This document shows, in pieces, positions 24,560 to 35,508 of a stretch of DNA of 64,000 nt; positions within the stretch are counted from its first letter, which is position 1; each line of letters opens with the position of its first letter. The translations under genes and the position numbers were made by a program. Under the pieces are notes generated by a model, which was not told the origin of the DNA, ran no database searches, and worked only from the letters and a program-made list of their open reading frames with translations. The DNA comes from Dioscorea cayenensis subsp. rotundata (taxonomy: Eukaryota; Streptophyta; Magnoliopsida; Dioscoreales; Dioscoreaceae). The stretch is from assembly GCF_009730915.1 (NCBI RefSeq), contig NC_052489.1, positions 4,181,622-4,245,621 of the forward strand, written 5' to 3'.

Positions 24560-25771
24560 AATTTCAATATTAACAAAATAACAGATATTCAAAAGAAAAT
24601 AACAAAATACTAGATAATTATTTTACCGAATAAAATAATTTCTCAAAAACTGAAAATACGGAGTTATCGGTAGATTACTTACCTGGTATTGCCTAAGTGA
24701 AAAATGAGATCCAAGACCACTCCCTAAAACGATCCTAAAACTCAATGATTTACCAACGTTAGAACAAAATCACTCTAATCACAAGTTTAAACACTAACCA
24801 AATATTTCTTTTACATTCTCTAAAGAAAGAAACTAAAATAAATAAATAAACTAGAAAAAAAGTGTCTTGCATGTATTCCAGCAGGAACTCACCCAGGAAA
24901 TTAAATACATCTCAAAGGCTTAACCAATTAACGTGATTAAAATTAAAGTGATCCAATGCTTAACCTCCAATCATTTGACATTTGCCTTAAACTAATATTT
25001 ATCTTGATGAGAAATCTCCACCATCCAATCTAAACACATTCCACTACAATGCTTCCCTCATTCTCTTAAACTATCACTACTAATAATCATAAGAAATATA
25101 CATTGCTTTTAGATTTGCAATATCATTCCACCAACTTAACAAATGCTGTACAACTAGACCTATAGAATAAGGGTATATATATATAACTACTTATGCATAT
25201 CCAACATATGAAAATAAAAAGAATTTCAAAAGAAGTGAGGAATGCAGTCAACATAGATTTTCCTATACTAAAAACACTAATGTGCACCAGCTGAAACCTA
25301 AATAAGCTTGGAAGAATACATGTATAAAAATATATCATGAAACTTTCACACTAATCCTTCTATGGAGCTATACACAATCATGAAGTTCACAACATCTCAT
25401 GGCAAACTAAACAAAGATAGAAGTCCAACAACCATAAGAAAATCCATGCACTAAAGACATACCAAAACTTATCCAAGCATGGTTAGGGACTTACTTCGAT
25501 GGATGGAAAAGAGAGAAGTGAAGAGAGGCAAAAGGAGAAACCATCTGAAATCCAAGCTCCAAAACCTCCTAGAGCTAGCAACCACCACCACGAATAATAG
25601 AAAGAAGAAGAAACAAATGGAGAAGAAGAAAACAATAAAGTTAAATGGCTCGGTTATCAAAGGCATAGATGATTACTTTGGAAGAGTGATAAGATGAGGC
25701 GAAGAAAACTTGCAACTACGACTACAAGGTTCAGCACCGGAAGTTTTCCGGAAGTTGCCGGAGGAGATCAC

Positions 25772-25825
<54 letters not shown>

Positions 25826-26012
25826 AAAAGGATAGAAGAAAGAATGCTAAAGGCTCGGGCTCCATTATCAATAACAAGATGGCAACAAGGACTAGTTTAA
25901 GACAAGCTTCATGAAATTATGCAAAAGTTTGCATAATTTTGGCGAGGAATCCCGGGCTCTCATGGCTTTTACAAATGAATAAGGACAAGGAAGCTGGGGT
26001 CCACAATTATTT
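24560..26012. repeat. Direct duplicate, copy 2, truncated at both sides
   Basis: Matches 18450-19915 colinearly with few indels but lacks the outer inverted ends of the 4.4-kb element. The main differences are a deletion/replacement near 25690-25730 and expansion of the CT tract (25774-25822, about 24 units against 8). After 'gacaaggaagctggggt' at about 26000 the sequence becomes unrelated. Confidence 0.7.
25774..25822. repeat. (CT)n microsatellite, about 24 units
   Basis: An uninterrupted CT run at the position where the duplicate copy at 19701-19716 has about 8 units. ORFs reading LSLSLSLS across it are not genes. Confidence 0.95.
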
Positions 26013-26059
26013 TAAGAAGTTATCTTGCTCACTGGAACTTACTCTGATTTTCTCAACTT

Positions 26060-26297
26060 GGTTGTTTGATGAGTATTGGTGGATCCCGTGCGAAGAAAAT
26101 AACACCACAAGATGACAAAAGAGTTTTATTTCGTGTTGCTACTGAATTATTCTTCCTTCAATAAAGACAGAAATACAAATCTAAAGAAACGAAGGTTTGC
26201 AAGCTTAGCTTCTCATTTAGCAGTGATCATCATATCAAAGTAGTTTACTTGGCAATAATCACACTGTTTTAGGCTTGGAAAACAAAAAAAAAAAAAA
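26060..26297 (+). pseudogene. P450 exon scrap joined to a shared 5' segment, copy 1
   Basis: The first part (26060-26185), with 'ggtggatccc' and 'agaaaataacacc', matches 43165-43320. The second part (about 26190-26260), with 'agcttctcatttagcag' and 'gatcatcatatcaaag', is a decayed version of the end of the P450 first exon at 54895-54935 (residues around LGFSLTRDHIKA). The two parts occur in the same order in both places, so the junction predates the duplication. No open frame. Confidence 0.5.
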
Positions 26298-26505
26298 TGC
26301 AAAACTTACAAACAGGCGTGGGCATATGGCATGAGAAGGGAAACTTTCAACACTGTAACAAGCCATCCAAATTATCCCAACCCCAAAGTATTCCTTAATT
26401 TATATATATATCTATATATAATTCATTCTAATTGGTAAATCATTAAAAAGAAAAAAAAAAGCAAAAGAAAAAATAGAGCATAACAAATCAGGCATGCACG
26501 GTCTC
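26298..26505 (+). repeat. Inverted repeat arm 1, outer half
   Basis: Reverse complement of about 33095-33312: the word 'caggcgtgggcatatggcat' at 26314-26333 pairs with 'atgccatatgcccacgcctg' near 33279-33298. Both arms contain a (TA)n tract and a poly-A/poly-T stretch. The arm is split by the Copia insertion at 26506 and resumes at 31895. Confidence 0.85.
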
Positions 26506-26886
26506 TGTTGAAGATGATAGTGATTCTACTCAGAAGAATGTCGGGCATGTCTTGTTGGCTATGCTTGGTTGACCTTATAGTAGAGTCAGCTATGTGTACC
26601 GGGTCATTAAGTTTTGTATGCAGATTGGACTAGAGCATATCTAGTCTGAGAAGCTGATTGGACACTGTTGTTCACTGTTTGCCTTTTTGTAAAGCTTGTC
26701 AGCATCCTTGCTGTAAAGCTAGCAATATTGCTCTTTATATTCAGATGTTCTAAGTTAATCAGTAAGGAAGTATCAACATTGAGGCAGTTGACTCCACTTG
26801 AGTGTTGTTCCTTTCTTCATTTGTGTTGTTGTGTGTAATGCAGGATTTTTAGAAGAGATCCTGTGTTCATCCACCTTGTATTATCA
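26506..26886 (+). repeat. 5' LTR of the 5.4-kb Copia element
   Basis: 381 bp, TG...CA ends, the same length as the 3' copy. The primer site TGGTATCAGAG starts at 26888. Confidence 0.92.
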
Positions 26887-26887
26887 G

Positions 26888-26898
26888 TGGTATCAGAG
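26888..26898 (+). other. Primer binding site (tRNA-iMet type)
   Basis: TGGTATCAGAG one base after the LTR end, the standard Copia priming site. Confidence 0.85.
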
Positions 26899-26904
26899 AC
26901 ACTA

Positions 26905-27722
26905 GTGACAAGGTCTGCTAGTTCCTCAAGTTCTTCTCAACAGAATGTTCTACACTTCAAGGGAGAGAACTATAATCTATGGAGTTTGAAGATGAAGGCT
27001 GTTTTCATATCCAAAGATCTATGGAGTATTGTTGAGAAGGGGATAGCCGAAGAACCTGACAATAATCGTCTCACAGAAATCATGAAGAAAGATGCAAAAG
27101 CTATATGTTTGATTCAACAAAACCTGGACGATCGTGTTCTTCTACGAATCACTGAAGCAAAAATAGCAAAGCAGGCGTGGGACATGCTGAAGACTCATTA
27201 TCAAGGAGACACCAACAACATTAGTGTAAGACTTCACTCGTTGCACAGAGAACTAGATGTGACAAAGATGAAGCATGGAGACAAGATTGAAGATTATATC
27301 ACAAGAGTTCTTGATGTTGTCTACCAGATCAAGATCCTTGGAGAAGAGGTCCCGGACAAGATGGTTGTAATAAAGATCCTCAGAAGCTTGGCCCCAAGAT
27401 TCACAAATGTCGTATCTTCTATTGTTGAGGCCAAGGACCTTAACACCCTTACTGTTGATTCTCTTTGTGGCTCACTTCGAAGCCATGAATCCATTCTAAA
27501 TAATGCAGGTGCCCAAGATGAAGACAAGGCACTGCATGTGAGGACCACCCCATCAGGTGATTAATTCAACAAAGGAGGAAGAGGTCTCGGGGTCGAGGTG
27601 GTTTCTACAGAGGAAGAGGAAGAGGTCATGGTCGAAGGAGGAACACAGAGCTTCATCCTCCAGCTGAAAGCTCTAGAACCTACAAAGGGGTTCAATGCTT
27701 TATTTGCAAGAAATTTGGCCAC
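26905..27722 (+). pseudogene. gag: Copia Gag, frameshifted
   Basis: The capsid-type UBN2 region runs from VLHFKGENYNLWSLKMKAVF (about 26945) through DAKAICLIQQNLDDRVLLRI, AKQAWDMLKTHYQGDTN and VIKILRSLAPRF to about 27560, where a TAA stops the frame. An Arg/Gly-rich tract and a CCHC knuckle, CFICKKFGHMKSQC (27697-27738), follow in another frame, so at least one frameshift lies at about 27560-27590. The only in-frame ATG (26863) lies inside the LTR. A GTG at 26905 sits where a start would be expected, so the original start is probably lost. Confidence 0.75.
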
Positions 27723-29410
27723 ATGAAGTCACAATGCTGGTATAGAAACAAAGAAGCTAATGTAACAGTAGAAACAAAGGAGGGAGATGAAGGACTTCTC
27801 TTCATGGCAAGCTCTAAATCAAAGGAAGATGAAGGAGAAAAGTGGCTCATTGACAGTGGTTGCTCTAACCACATGTCAGGAAATCAAAGGCTCTTCAACA
27901 ACATTGAAAGCACATCTCACCATAGCATAAGATTGGGTGATGGAAACTTACTCCAAGTTGCGGGAATTAGAACAGTAACTCTCAAAACAAACTCTGGAAA
28001 GAGCCATATCCTATCTAATGTCCAATTCGTTCCTAAATTGCCACACAACCTACTGAGTTTAGGCCAGCTCATGAACTCAGGATACAAAGTAGAGTTCACA
28101 GATGGGGAGTGTGTGGTAAGTGATGCTCACACAAACACTCTGGTTGCTAGAATTCCAATGACTGCCCATAGATTATTTCCATTTGATGCAAATGATGTGA
28201 GTGATGCTCACGTTGCACAAGAAGATGATGAAACATCAAAGCTCTGGCATAGAAGATATGGCCACCTTAACCTGCGAAGTTTGAAGCAATTATCTGAGCA
28301 TAATCTCGTCAATGGTCTTCCTATTATTACTCAAATACAACCCTGTGAAGCTTGCACCATGGGGAAACAAACTCACTTGGCGTTTCCTAAGGGTCAAGCA
28401 ATCAGAGCTACATCTCCATTAGAACTTATTCATGGAGATTTGGTTGGCCAAATGCAAACCCCATCTCTTGGAGGTAACTTGTATTTTTTTCTTCTAACAG
28501 ATGATTATTCAAGATATAGTTGGGTTTATCTCATTCAGAACAAACATGAAGCTCTATATCAATTCAAGACTTTCATAGTTGCTGTTGAGAAGCAGTACTT
28601 ATTACCTGTGAAGGGCTTGCTGTCAGATCAAGGGGAAGAGTTTACCTCCAAGGCCTTCAAGATCTTCTGTGAAGCTAAGGGCATAAAACATCAACTCACC
28701 GCACCACAGACGCAGCAGCAGAATGGCGTCACCGAACGGAGAAACAGAACGATGATGGAGATGGCCAGGACAATGCTAAAAGGATGAGCTTACACACAGA
28801 GCTCTGGGCAGATGCTGTGGCCACTGCGGTTCATTTTCTCAATCGGTCGCCGACGAGCGCTTTGAAGATGATGACCCCGTACGAGGCGTTGACTGGCCGG
28901 GAACCCAGTGTTGAACATCTCAGAGTTTTTGGGTGTGTCTGTTTTATCCTGGTTGACCAGCAGAAAAGGATGAAGATAGATGCCAAGTCAACTAAACGAA
29001 TTTTCATTGGCTATTGCGAAGATTCAAAGGCGTATAGATGCCTTGATCCTGTGACGAGAAAGGTCCACGTAAGTTGGGAGATCACCTTTTTTTGCAAAAA
29101 TGAAATGGGATTGGACGAAAGATGCTGACTCGGATGTGCAGAACTTTGCACCCCCTGCTGAGTTGAATGGCGTTTTCAGTTATAAATGAACCCATTCTTT
29201 CTTAATCGTCCATTTCTCCTGATGAACGGACAGAAGATTCACATGACTTATCTCATTCTCCGGTCAATGGTAGCCAGAGAGTATTGCCATCCCCACCTTC
29301 GTCTCCGACTCCAGTGAGGCATAAAGAACTCACAGACATTTATAATTACTCTTTTGCCTCAACTGCTGCAAATCAAACCCAATTTGAAGAAGCATCAAAA
29401 TATGAAGAGT
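27723..29410 (+). pseudogene. pol: Copia protease-integrase region, frameshifted
   Basis: Protease active-site motif KWLIDSGCSNHMSG near 27841. The integrase zinc region LWHRRYGHLNLRSLKQL, with CEACTMGKQ, lies near 28240-28375. Core acidic residues fall in HGDLVGQM, LSDQGEEF and the following QQQNGVTERRNRTM (Glu). The frame ends TGA at 28787 and is picked up one base back at 28784 with TELWADAVATAVHFLNRSPT through GCVCFILVDQQKR to 29128. Another frame carries on to KYEE-stop at 29413, directly before the solo LTR. Confidence 0.78.
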
Positions 29411-29417
29411 AGCTGGT

Positions 29418-30011
29418 TGATGCAGCGGTATACTCGAACTGTTGATTCGCGCACAAATACCCAGTACAAGTCTTCAAAACCTGTTGATCAAAGATAGCCA
29501 GGAATTGGAAAAGAGAGTAAATTTTATTACTCAAGAGAATAACTATTACAAAACTGATCATACTCACGCCCATAGGCTTACATTAAATAGAAAAAAATCA
29601 AAGATATGAAAATAATCCTAAAAGGGAGATAATTCAAAAATATACCTAAAAAATGGTAAATTTTCAAATACCGGCAAGAAATAAAAGAGTTAACAAAATA
29701 AATGCTAACGCCATAAACGGCTTACAAATATGAGATTTCTAGCCAAATTAATAGCGAAATCAATTATTACTAAAATTAGCAAAATCAGGGTTTTCGAGGC
29801 CTAAACAATGGAATTTGGCCGAAATCATGCATGACTCACGAGTTTGCACGGCAAACTGGTGACTTGTGTTCGTTGGCCCGTTTCCCATCAGACTAGGCCC
29901 AAGAAACCCAAAAACTCCACCGCCCGGTGAATTACTAAAATACCCTTCAGTCACTTCGAGTCCCACTTCCGCATGAACGCGCATGCCATCTCCTCAATAC
30001 GGCCCGCATCA
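29418..30011 (-). mobile_element. Solo LTR (594 bp) nested in the Copia polyprotein
   Basis: The ends are TGATGC...GCATCA, flanked by a perfect 5-bp duplication CTGGT at 29413-29417 and 30012-30016. Removing it and one TSD rejoins the Copia frame across the linker before reverse transcriptase. On the minus strand it has AATAAA-like signals near 29525 and a GC-richer opposite end, the order expected of an LTR read in minus. No internal domain is present, so it is a solo LTR or a TRIM-like unit. Confidence 0.82.
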
Positions 30012-30016
30012 CTGGT

Positions 30017-31501
30017 AGCCATGAAAGAAGAGATGGAGGTTGTTCATAAAAACCAAACCTGGGAACTTACTCAATTACCAGAAGGGAAGAATGCCATTAG
30101 TCTCAAATGGATTTACAAGACAAAATTCAATCCAGATGGGTCAGTTCTTAGGAAGAAGGCTAGGATTGTTGCCAAAGGGTTTGCACAACAAGAGGGCATT
30201 GATTTTTCTGAAGTTTACTCATCGGTGGCTCGGATGGAGACCATCCGTGTATTCTTCGCTATCGGTGCACAAAGAAACTGGTGTATTTTTCAGTTAGATG
30301 TCAAGACAGCATTTCTAAACGGAGAATTAGCTGAAGAAGTTTATGTAAGGCAACCTAAAGGGTTTATAGTCAATGGGAAGGAACAATATGTATACAAGCT
30401 TTGAAAGGCCCTCTATGGTCTAGGCCAAGCTCCCAAAGCTTGGTACTGTCATATAGATCAACAATTTCAACAAATGGGGTTTGTTCAAAGCAAGAATGAA
30501 CCCACTGTCTACAAGAAAGTAAGAAGAAATTCAGATAGTTTGCTCCTTTGCATCTATGTAGATGACATCATCTATATGGGCTCGTCTCAAGACATGTTAT
30601 CTGACTTCAAGGAAGAAATGCTGAAGACCTTTGAGATGTCTGATATGGGACCGATCAAATACTTCCTTGGTTTGGAGGTAAAACAATCTAATGGAACCTT
30701 GTTTGTCTCTCAGCAGAAATATTGTGAGGGCCTGCTCAGAAGATCTGGAATGCTGAATGTAGAGCAATTTCAACTGCTATGAACACCAATGAAAAGCTCT
30801 CTCAGGATGATGGATCAGAGAATGCTGATCCCACTCGCTATAGAAGGTTGGTTGGCAGTCTCTTATATCTCACCCACACTAGACCAAACTTGGTGTATGC
30901 TGTTGGGATAGTGTCTCGCTTCATGCAATCCCTAATCTCCCATCACATGGGAGCTGTGAAGAGAATTCTGCATTATCTGTCCTGAACTATGAGCCATGGC
31001 CTAATGTATTCTCATTCTGATGAACTGTGCCTTCAAGGCTTTACTAACAGCGATTGGGGTGGCTCACCAGACAATCGAAGAAGCACGATGGGATGGTGTT
31101 TTTCACTTGGCTCTGCTGGTGTAGCTTGGTGCTCCAAAAAACAATTGATCACAGCTTTATCAAGCACAGAAGCTGAGTACATTTCTGCTATCTCTGCTGC
31201 CTGTGAGGCTGTTTGGCTCTGGTGTTTGTTAACTAATTTTAGAGTTGAGCTATTTGGACCAACTATCATTCAGTGTGATAACAAATCAGCCATCTCTATC
31301 ACACAAAACCTATCCATGCATGGTTGAACGAAGCATATTGACACTAGATTTCATTTTATCAGGGACTTGGTGAGAAATGGTGAAATTAATGTTGTTTACT
31401 GCCACACTAACGAGCAAGTAGCAGATGTGTTCACTAAGGCCCTACCGAACCACAAGTTTGAGTTCTTCTGACATGCTCTGGGAGTCACAACCTTCTTCTG
31501 A
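30017..31501 (+). pseudogene. pol: Copia reverse transcriptase-RNase H, broken by stops and one frameshift
   Basis: RT begins AMKEEMEVVHKNQTWELTQL, with KARIVAKGFAQQEG and the catalytic YVDD motif in CIYVDDIIYMGSS near 30555. RNase H shows DWGGSPDNRRSTMGW (near 31055) and STEAEYISAISAACEAVW (near 31160). Breaks: TGA at YKL-stop-KALYGL (about 30402), a frameshift near 30780, TGA at HYLS-stop-TMSHG (30983), TGA at MHG-stop-TKHID (31325), and a TGA near the C-terminus. Two of the stops are consistent with CGA-to-TGA change, common in methylated plant transposons. Confidence 0.82.
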
Positions 31502-31513
31502 GTACGGCGAGGA

Positions 31514-31894
31514 TGTTGAAGATGATGGTGATTCTACTCAGAAGAATGTAAGGGCTGTCTTGTTGGCTATGCTTGGTTGACCTTGTAGTAGAGTCAGCTA
31601 TGTGTACCGGGTCATTAAGTTTTGTATGCGGATTGGACTAGAGCATATCTAGTCTGAGAAGCTGATTGGACACTGTTGTTCACCGTTTGCCTTTTTGTAA
31701 AGCTTGTCAGCATCCTTGATGTAAAGCTAGCTATGTTTACCTTTATATTCAGTTGTTCTAAGTTAATCAGTAAGGAAGTATCAACATTGAGGTAGTTAAC
31801 TCTACTTGAGTGTTGTTCCTTTCTTCATTTGTGTTGTTGTGTGTAATGCAGGATTGTTAGAAGAGATCCTGTGTTCATCCACCTTGTATTATCA
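31514..31894 (+). repeat. 3' LTR of the 5.4-kb Copia element
   Basis: 381 bp, colinear with 26506-26886 with several substitutions, followed directly by TSD GTCTC. Confidence 0.92.
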
Positions 31895-32040
31895 GTCTCC
31901 CTCTTGAACAAATAACTCGCCACACAAGAAATTCATGTCTCATATAGGGACTCATCAGAAGGATTAGATAGAGCAAACAATCGGCATTCAAAGGAATCTA
32001 CCTTAAAGGGAAAAGAGCAAAACGCAATAGGCAATATTCA
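31895..32040 (+). repeat. Inverted repeat arm 1, inner half
   Basis: Continues the arm split by the Copia element. 'tgtctcatatagggactcat' at about 31938 pairs with 'atgagtccctatatgagaca' at about 33041, and 'caataggcaatatt' at about 32024 pairs with about 32960. Arm 2 is uninterrupted. Confidence 0.82.
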
Positions 32041-32456
32041 ATTCATTTCCTTGACTTTTTAAATAACACATTCATTGACCATTAATAAACTACCATATGA
32101 CTTTTCATGGAATGAATTTAAGAGTGTATAAAAGCAAAGAGTCAGATCATTCATAATTAGGCCTGCCTTACTTCATGGAATGAATTTAGTTCCTTGAAAC
32201 GTAGTGGCATCAATATGGTCACCAGAGACGAGACAAATTTTACTAAGATACCAAGGCAATTTTTTAATTAATAAATGAATATTTTAATGATTACAATTTA
32301 GAATGATAAAACAATTAGTCACTTTATTAGGATATACAAGACAAAAACAGTGTCTTTTTTTTTAAAAAATATTTAACTTATTTCATGATATATAAAGTAA
32401 ATGTTTATTTTTATTCATAGGACTCGAACATTACACCATAGAGACATAGATGACTT

Positions 32457-32945
32457 TAAACTAGAATATTTGTTGATCTTGCTAGGAGGAGCAGCGGTAA
32501 TTTTTTGTGAAGAACAATGCCAAATATTTCTGTCATGTCAATATCTTTATAACATATTTCAGAAGGTAGTTCCCAGGTGAAATGATATAAAATATTAGCT
32601 AATGCAATCTCTACAGCAAGCACTCCCATTTGCATCTATGGACAAATCCTTTGAGCAGCACCGAAAGAGATGAATTTAAAGTGTTGGTCTCTATAATTGA
32701 TAGCACTTCCTTTAAATCTATTCGGCATGAAAGTTTCAGGGGTTCCCCAAAATTTCAGATCCCTAGCAATTGCCCAAGTATTTAGTAAATCTCTTATATT
32801 ATCGGAGATATCCTATCCAAACACTTTGCACCCTTTCATTCTTTCTCGAGGGAGTAGCAATGGAACAATACAATGCAAACGCAAAGTCTCATTTATGAGG
32901 TATTTAATATATTGCAGTTGTTGAAGATCGCATTCTTCTACTTTT
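32457..32945 (-). pseudogene. CYP71-type P450 3' half, pseudogene
   Basis: On the minus strand this reads VEECDLQQLQYIKYLINETL (K-helix ExxR region), HCIVPLLLPRERMKGCKVFG, a TAG, then the decayed PERF region (FMPNRFKGSA), heme region FGAAQRICP-stop-M, and the C-terminus to ARSTNILV. It is clearly a paralogue of 55400-55898. Damage: a stop after KVFG, Gln for the conserved Arg in the heme loop, and a stop in place of the Gly following the heme Cys. Everything upstream of VEECDLQ is replaced by arm 2 of the inverted repeat. Confidence 0.85.
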
Positions 32946-32957
32946 TCTTTGAATTTA

Positions 32958-33312
32958 AGATATTGCCTATTGCCTTTTGTTCTTTTCCCTTTTAGGCAGA
33001 TTCCTTTGATAGCCAATTGTTTGCTCTATCTATCCTTCCGATGAGTCCCTATATGAGACATGGATTTCTTGTGCGGTGAGTTATTTGTTCAAGAGGAAGA
33101 CCGTGCATTCCTGATTTGTTATGCTTTATTTTTTCTTTGGCTTTTGTTTTTTTCTTTTTATTTTTATTTTTAATGATTTACCGATTAGAATGAATTATAT
33201 ATATATATATATATTAAGGAATACTTTGGGGTTGGGATAATTAGGATGGCTTCTTACAGTGTTGGAAGTTTCCCTTCTCATGCCATATGCCCACGCCTGT
33301 CTGTAAGTTTTG
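32958..33312 (-). repeat. Inverted repeat arm 2 (uninterrupted copy)
   Basis: Reverse complement of 26298-26505 joined to 31895-32040. At about 33092-33108 the sequence 'caagaggaagaccgtgc' runs straight through the point where arm 1 carries the Copia element, with one GTCTC-like copy (GTCTT on the reverse strand). This is therefore a natural empty site. Confidence 0.85.
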
Positions 33313-33317
33313 CATAT

Positions 33318-33421
33318 CTTTTTGATGATCTTGTCCTTGATCAAAAAGAAGATTTCTTGATGTGATCCTTAAGTCACAGAAAGGATCTACTCATCTTGGC
33401 TTCTCTTTTAAGTACAACGGA
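33318..33421 (+). pseudogene. P450 pseudogene, end of exon 1 (left of CACTA insertion)
   Basis: Matches the exon-1 end of the P450 at 54830-54925: aligned residues read VILKSQKGSTHLGFS after a one-base deletion relative to the better copy. The exon is interrupted at 33421 by the CACTA element and resumes at 41832 with 'tcatatcaaagg' after the duplicated GGA. Exon 2 fragments lie at 42424-42745. Confidence 0.75.
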
Positions 33422-33895
33422 CACTACAAGAAATACAGGAAAAGGCAACGGAAATATTGCTACGGATTCGTTCCGTTGCTATTTTTATACATTGGCGACG
33501 GAATTAGCGTCGGACTACCAACGGAATGAATCTTCAGAAGTTTAACTTGTTTTTATTACATTTCCAACGGAATTGTATAATATAGCAACGGAATGTTGAT
33601 TAATAACAACGGAAATATAGCAACGGATTTATTCCGTTGCTATTCCTTTGTGAGAGCTTACGCGCCTTAATTTTCCCGCGAAGTTTTGTTGCTAACAAAT
33701 TGCTACGGATCCGTTCCGTCGGTATTGGCAAACATTGGCGACGGATTCAGTTTTGAATTACCGACGGAATAAAACATCATAAATCAACTTATTTTTATTA
33801 CATTAGCGACAGAAATGTAAAATATAACAACGGAATTTAGATGAATAGCAACCGAACATAGCAACGGAATAAGTCCGTTGCTATTCCAAAATTTT
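33422..33895 (+). repeat. CACTA left terminal repeat and subterminal array
   Basis: After the terminal inverted repeat, about a dozen AGCAACGGA / TCCGTTGCT words occur in both orientations, plus CGACGGAA variants. In known CACTA elements such arrays bind the element's own TNPA-type protein; binding here is inferred. Confidence 0.85.
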
Positions 33896-34427
33896 TAAAA
33901 ATAAATAAAATATTATTTATTAATATTTGAGATTTATAATTTTTATTTATACATTTTCACTTTATAAAAATATTTGATTTTCCAATTTTATAAATTAATT
34001 TATATATATAAATTAAAATATTAAAAACAAACTTAAGTCTTAAATTAAATATTATTTGAAACCCAAACTTAAAAATATAAAATATTATTTATTAATATTT
34101 ATAATTTATATATTCTAATTAAATCAATTTGATTTTTTATTAGGTCACATGACCCACTAACTAATTCTTTATTCTTAATTTTTAACTAATTAATAGCCCA
34201 CTTAATTAAATAATTGATTAAATTTTGAAGTTTGTTGTCTCCCAAGAAAACAAATTTAAAGAGACATGCACATCCAATTGTAATGAAAGGCACTAATGAA
34301 CCTGTTTGCCTCCCTTGTTTATTGCATGCATGGCTCTTTATCCTTGGACCATAGCACTACCAAGGAAGCAACACCATGTGCATCTCATTTGCCCAACTCT
34401 CAATCATGGATCTGGATCCAATCTAAG

Positions 34428-34475
<48 letters not shown>

Positions 34476-35200
34476 GTTGTTGTTTTTTTTTTTAATAAAA
34501 ATTAAAATAATTCATAATGCATTCAAAATATATAATTGAACCTTTTAAGGTGTACATATATAATCAAAAAGTTTGTAGCTTACCACCTTTTAAAATAAAA
34601 ATTAAATTATTAAAAATGCAATATATTTTGTTCCTAATTAGAATATAGAAAACATGGAATCTTAACCACAATTTGTTATTTTAAAAAAAACCTTTAAACC
34701 TTTAATTTTGAGTTGGTTTATATTTAATTTTTATTTATTATAAATCTAATTTAATTCGATCTATTTAATCAGTCTAACTCATATACCATAACATAATCAT
34801 CATACCACAAATATTTATACACACAATGCGAATTTAATTCTAAACAGATTTTATCTTAAAACTTCATTATTAAAAAATATATTGTTTCTAACTCATATGT
34901 AATTATTTTGTTAATAAAAAACATACTATATATTTTAATTATTAACTAATAATTATATCCACCCTAGAAGCTTCATTAACTACAATTAAAGCAATCAGGA
35001 AACACTATATGCACATTATTATATAATAAAGATACAAAAGAATAAATAAATAAATAAAAGCTTAAAAGCTTGGATTTATTGAACTGTCCAAACTTAAAAA
35101 AAAATTCATGCTGGGTTTATTACAATAAAAGCTTTTTACAAAGTTCAATTCATTATGATATAAACTAAATAAATAAATAAATAAAGGAAAAAGGAGAAAG
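33896..35200. other. CACTA internal non-coding, AT-rich
   Basis: Very AT-rich, with an (ATT)n microsatellite at about 34430-34476. No coding sequence recognised; the two ORFs over the microsatellite are artefacts. Confidence 0.6.
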
Positions 35201-35508
35201 CCCAGTTCCCTCTCCTTTTTCCTTCTTGCCTCTCTCTATCTCTTAGTGTCCATGCTTTCCTTTTTCCTTGGATCTAGGTTTAGTGTTTTAATCCACCCTA
35301 ACATCTCGTCGATCGGGTCTGCTCCGTCATCTACAATATCTCATCTCTCCGGTGCACGGCGACAAACTCATTTCAGGATCTGCGGCTCGAGAAAAGCTTT
35401 GTGATTTCTCTCTTTCTTTCTCCTGTGCAATTGGGAAGCGAAGAGGTTTTTTGTAGACTTTTGGAGGTGGATTTGGGAGAAGCTAGGGTTTCTTTGGGAG
35501 TCTTAGAG
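35200..35508 (+). promoter_or_regulatory. Putative CACTA promoter and untranslated first exon
   Basis: A GC-richer CT-rich leader with TCTCTCTATCTC runs and 'gctagggtttc', ending in a good splice donor AGAG|GTGAGG with GT at 35509. The first transposase ATG (38585) lies just after a T-rich tract and an acceptor-like TTGTTAG (AG at 38574-38575), so a roughly 3.07-kb leader intron (35509-38575) is inferred. No transcript data. Confidence 0.4.

Larger units (their letters stand above)
26506..31894 (+). mobile_element. Complete-length Ty1/Copia element (5,389 bp), decayed ORFs
   Basis: Two 381-bp LTRs (26506-26886 and 31514-31894) both start TGTTGAAGATGAT and end TTGTATTATCA. A perfect 5-bp TSD GTCTC lies at 26501-26505 and 31895-31899. 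The primer site follows the left LTR. Gag, protease-integrase and RT-RNase H all read plus but are broken by stops and frameshifts, and a 594-bp solo LTR interrupts the polyprotein at 29418. LTRs differ at several positions, so this is older than the dimer at 44741-54218. Confidence 0.92.

Noticed and set aside
25694..25900. ORF with a LSLSLSLS run
   Set aside because: By-product of the (CT)n tract; the same region in the duplicate copy has a different frame.
34296..34539. ORFs with Ile or Leu runs
   Set aside because: Created by the (ATT)n microsatellite in the CACTA element.
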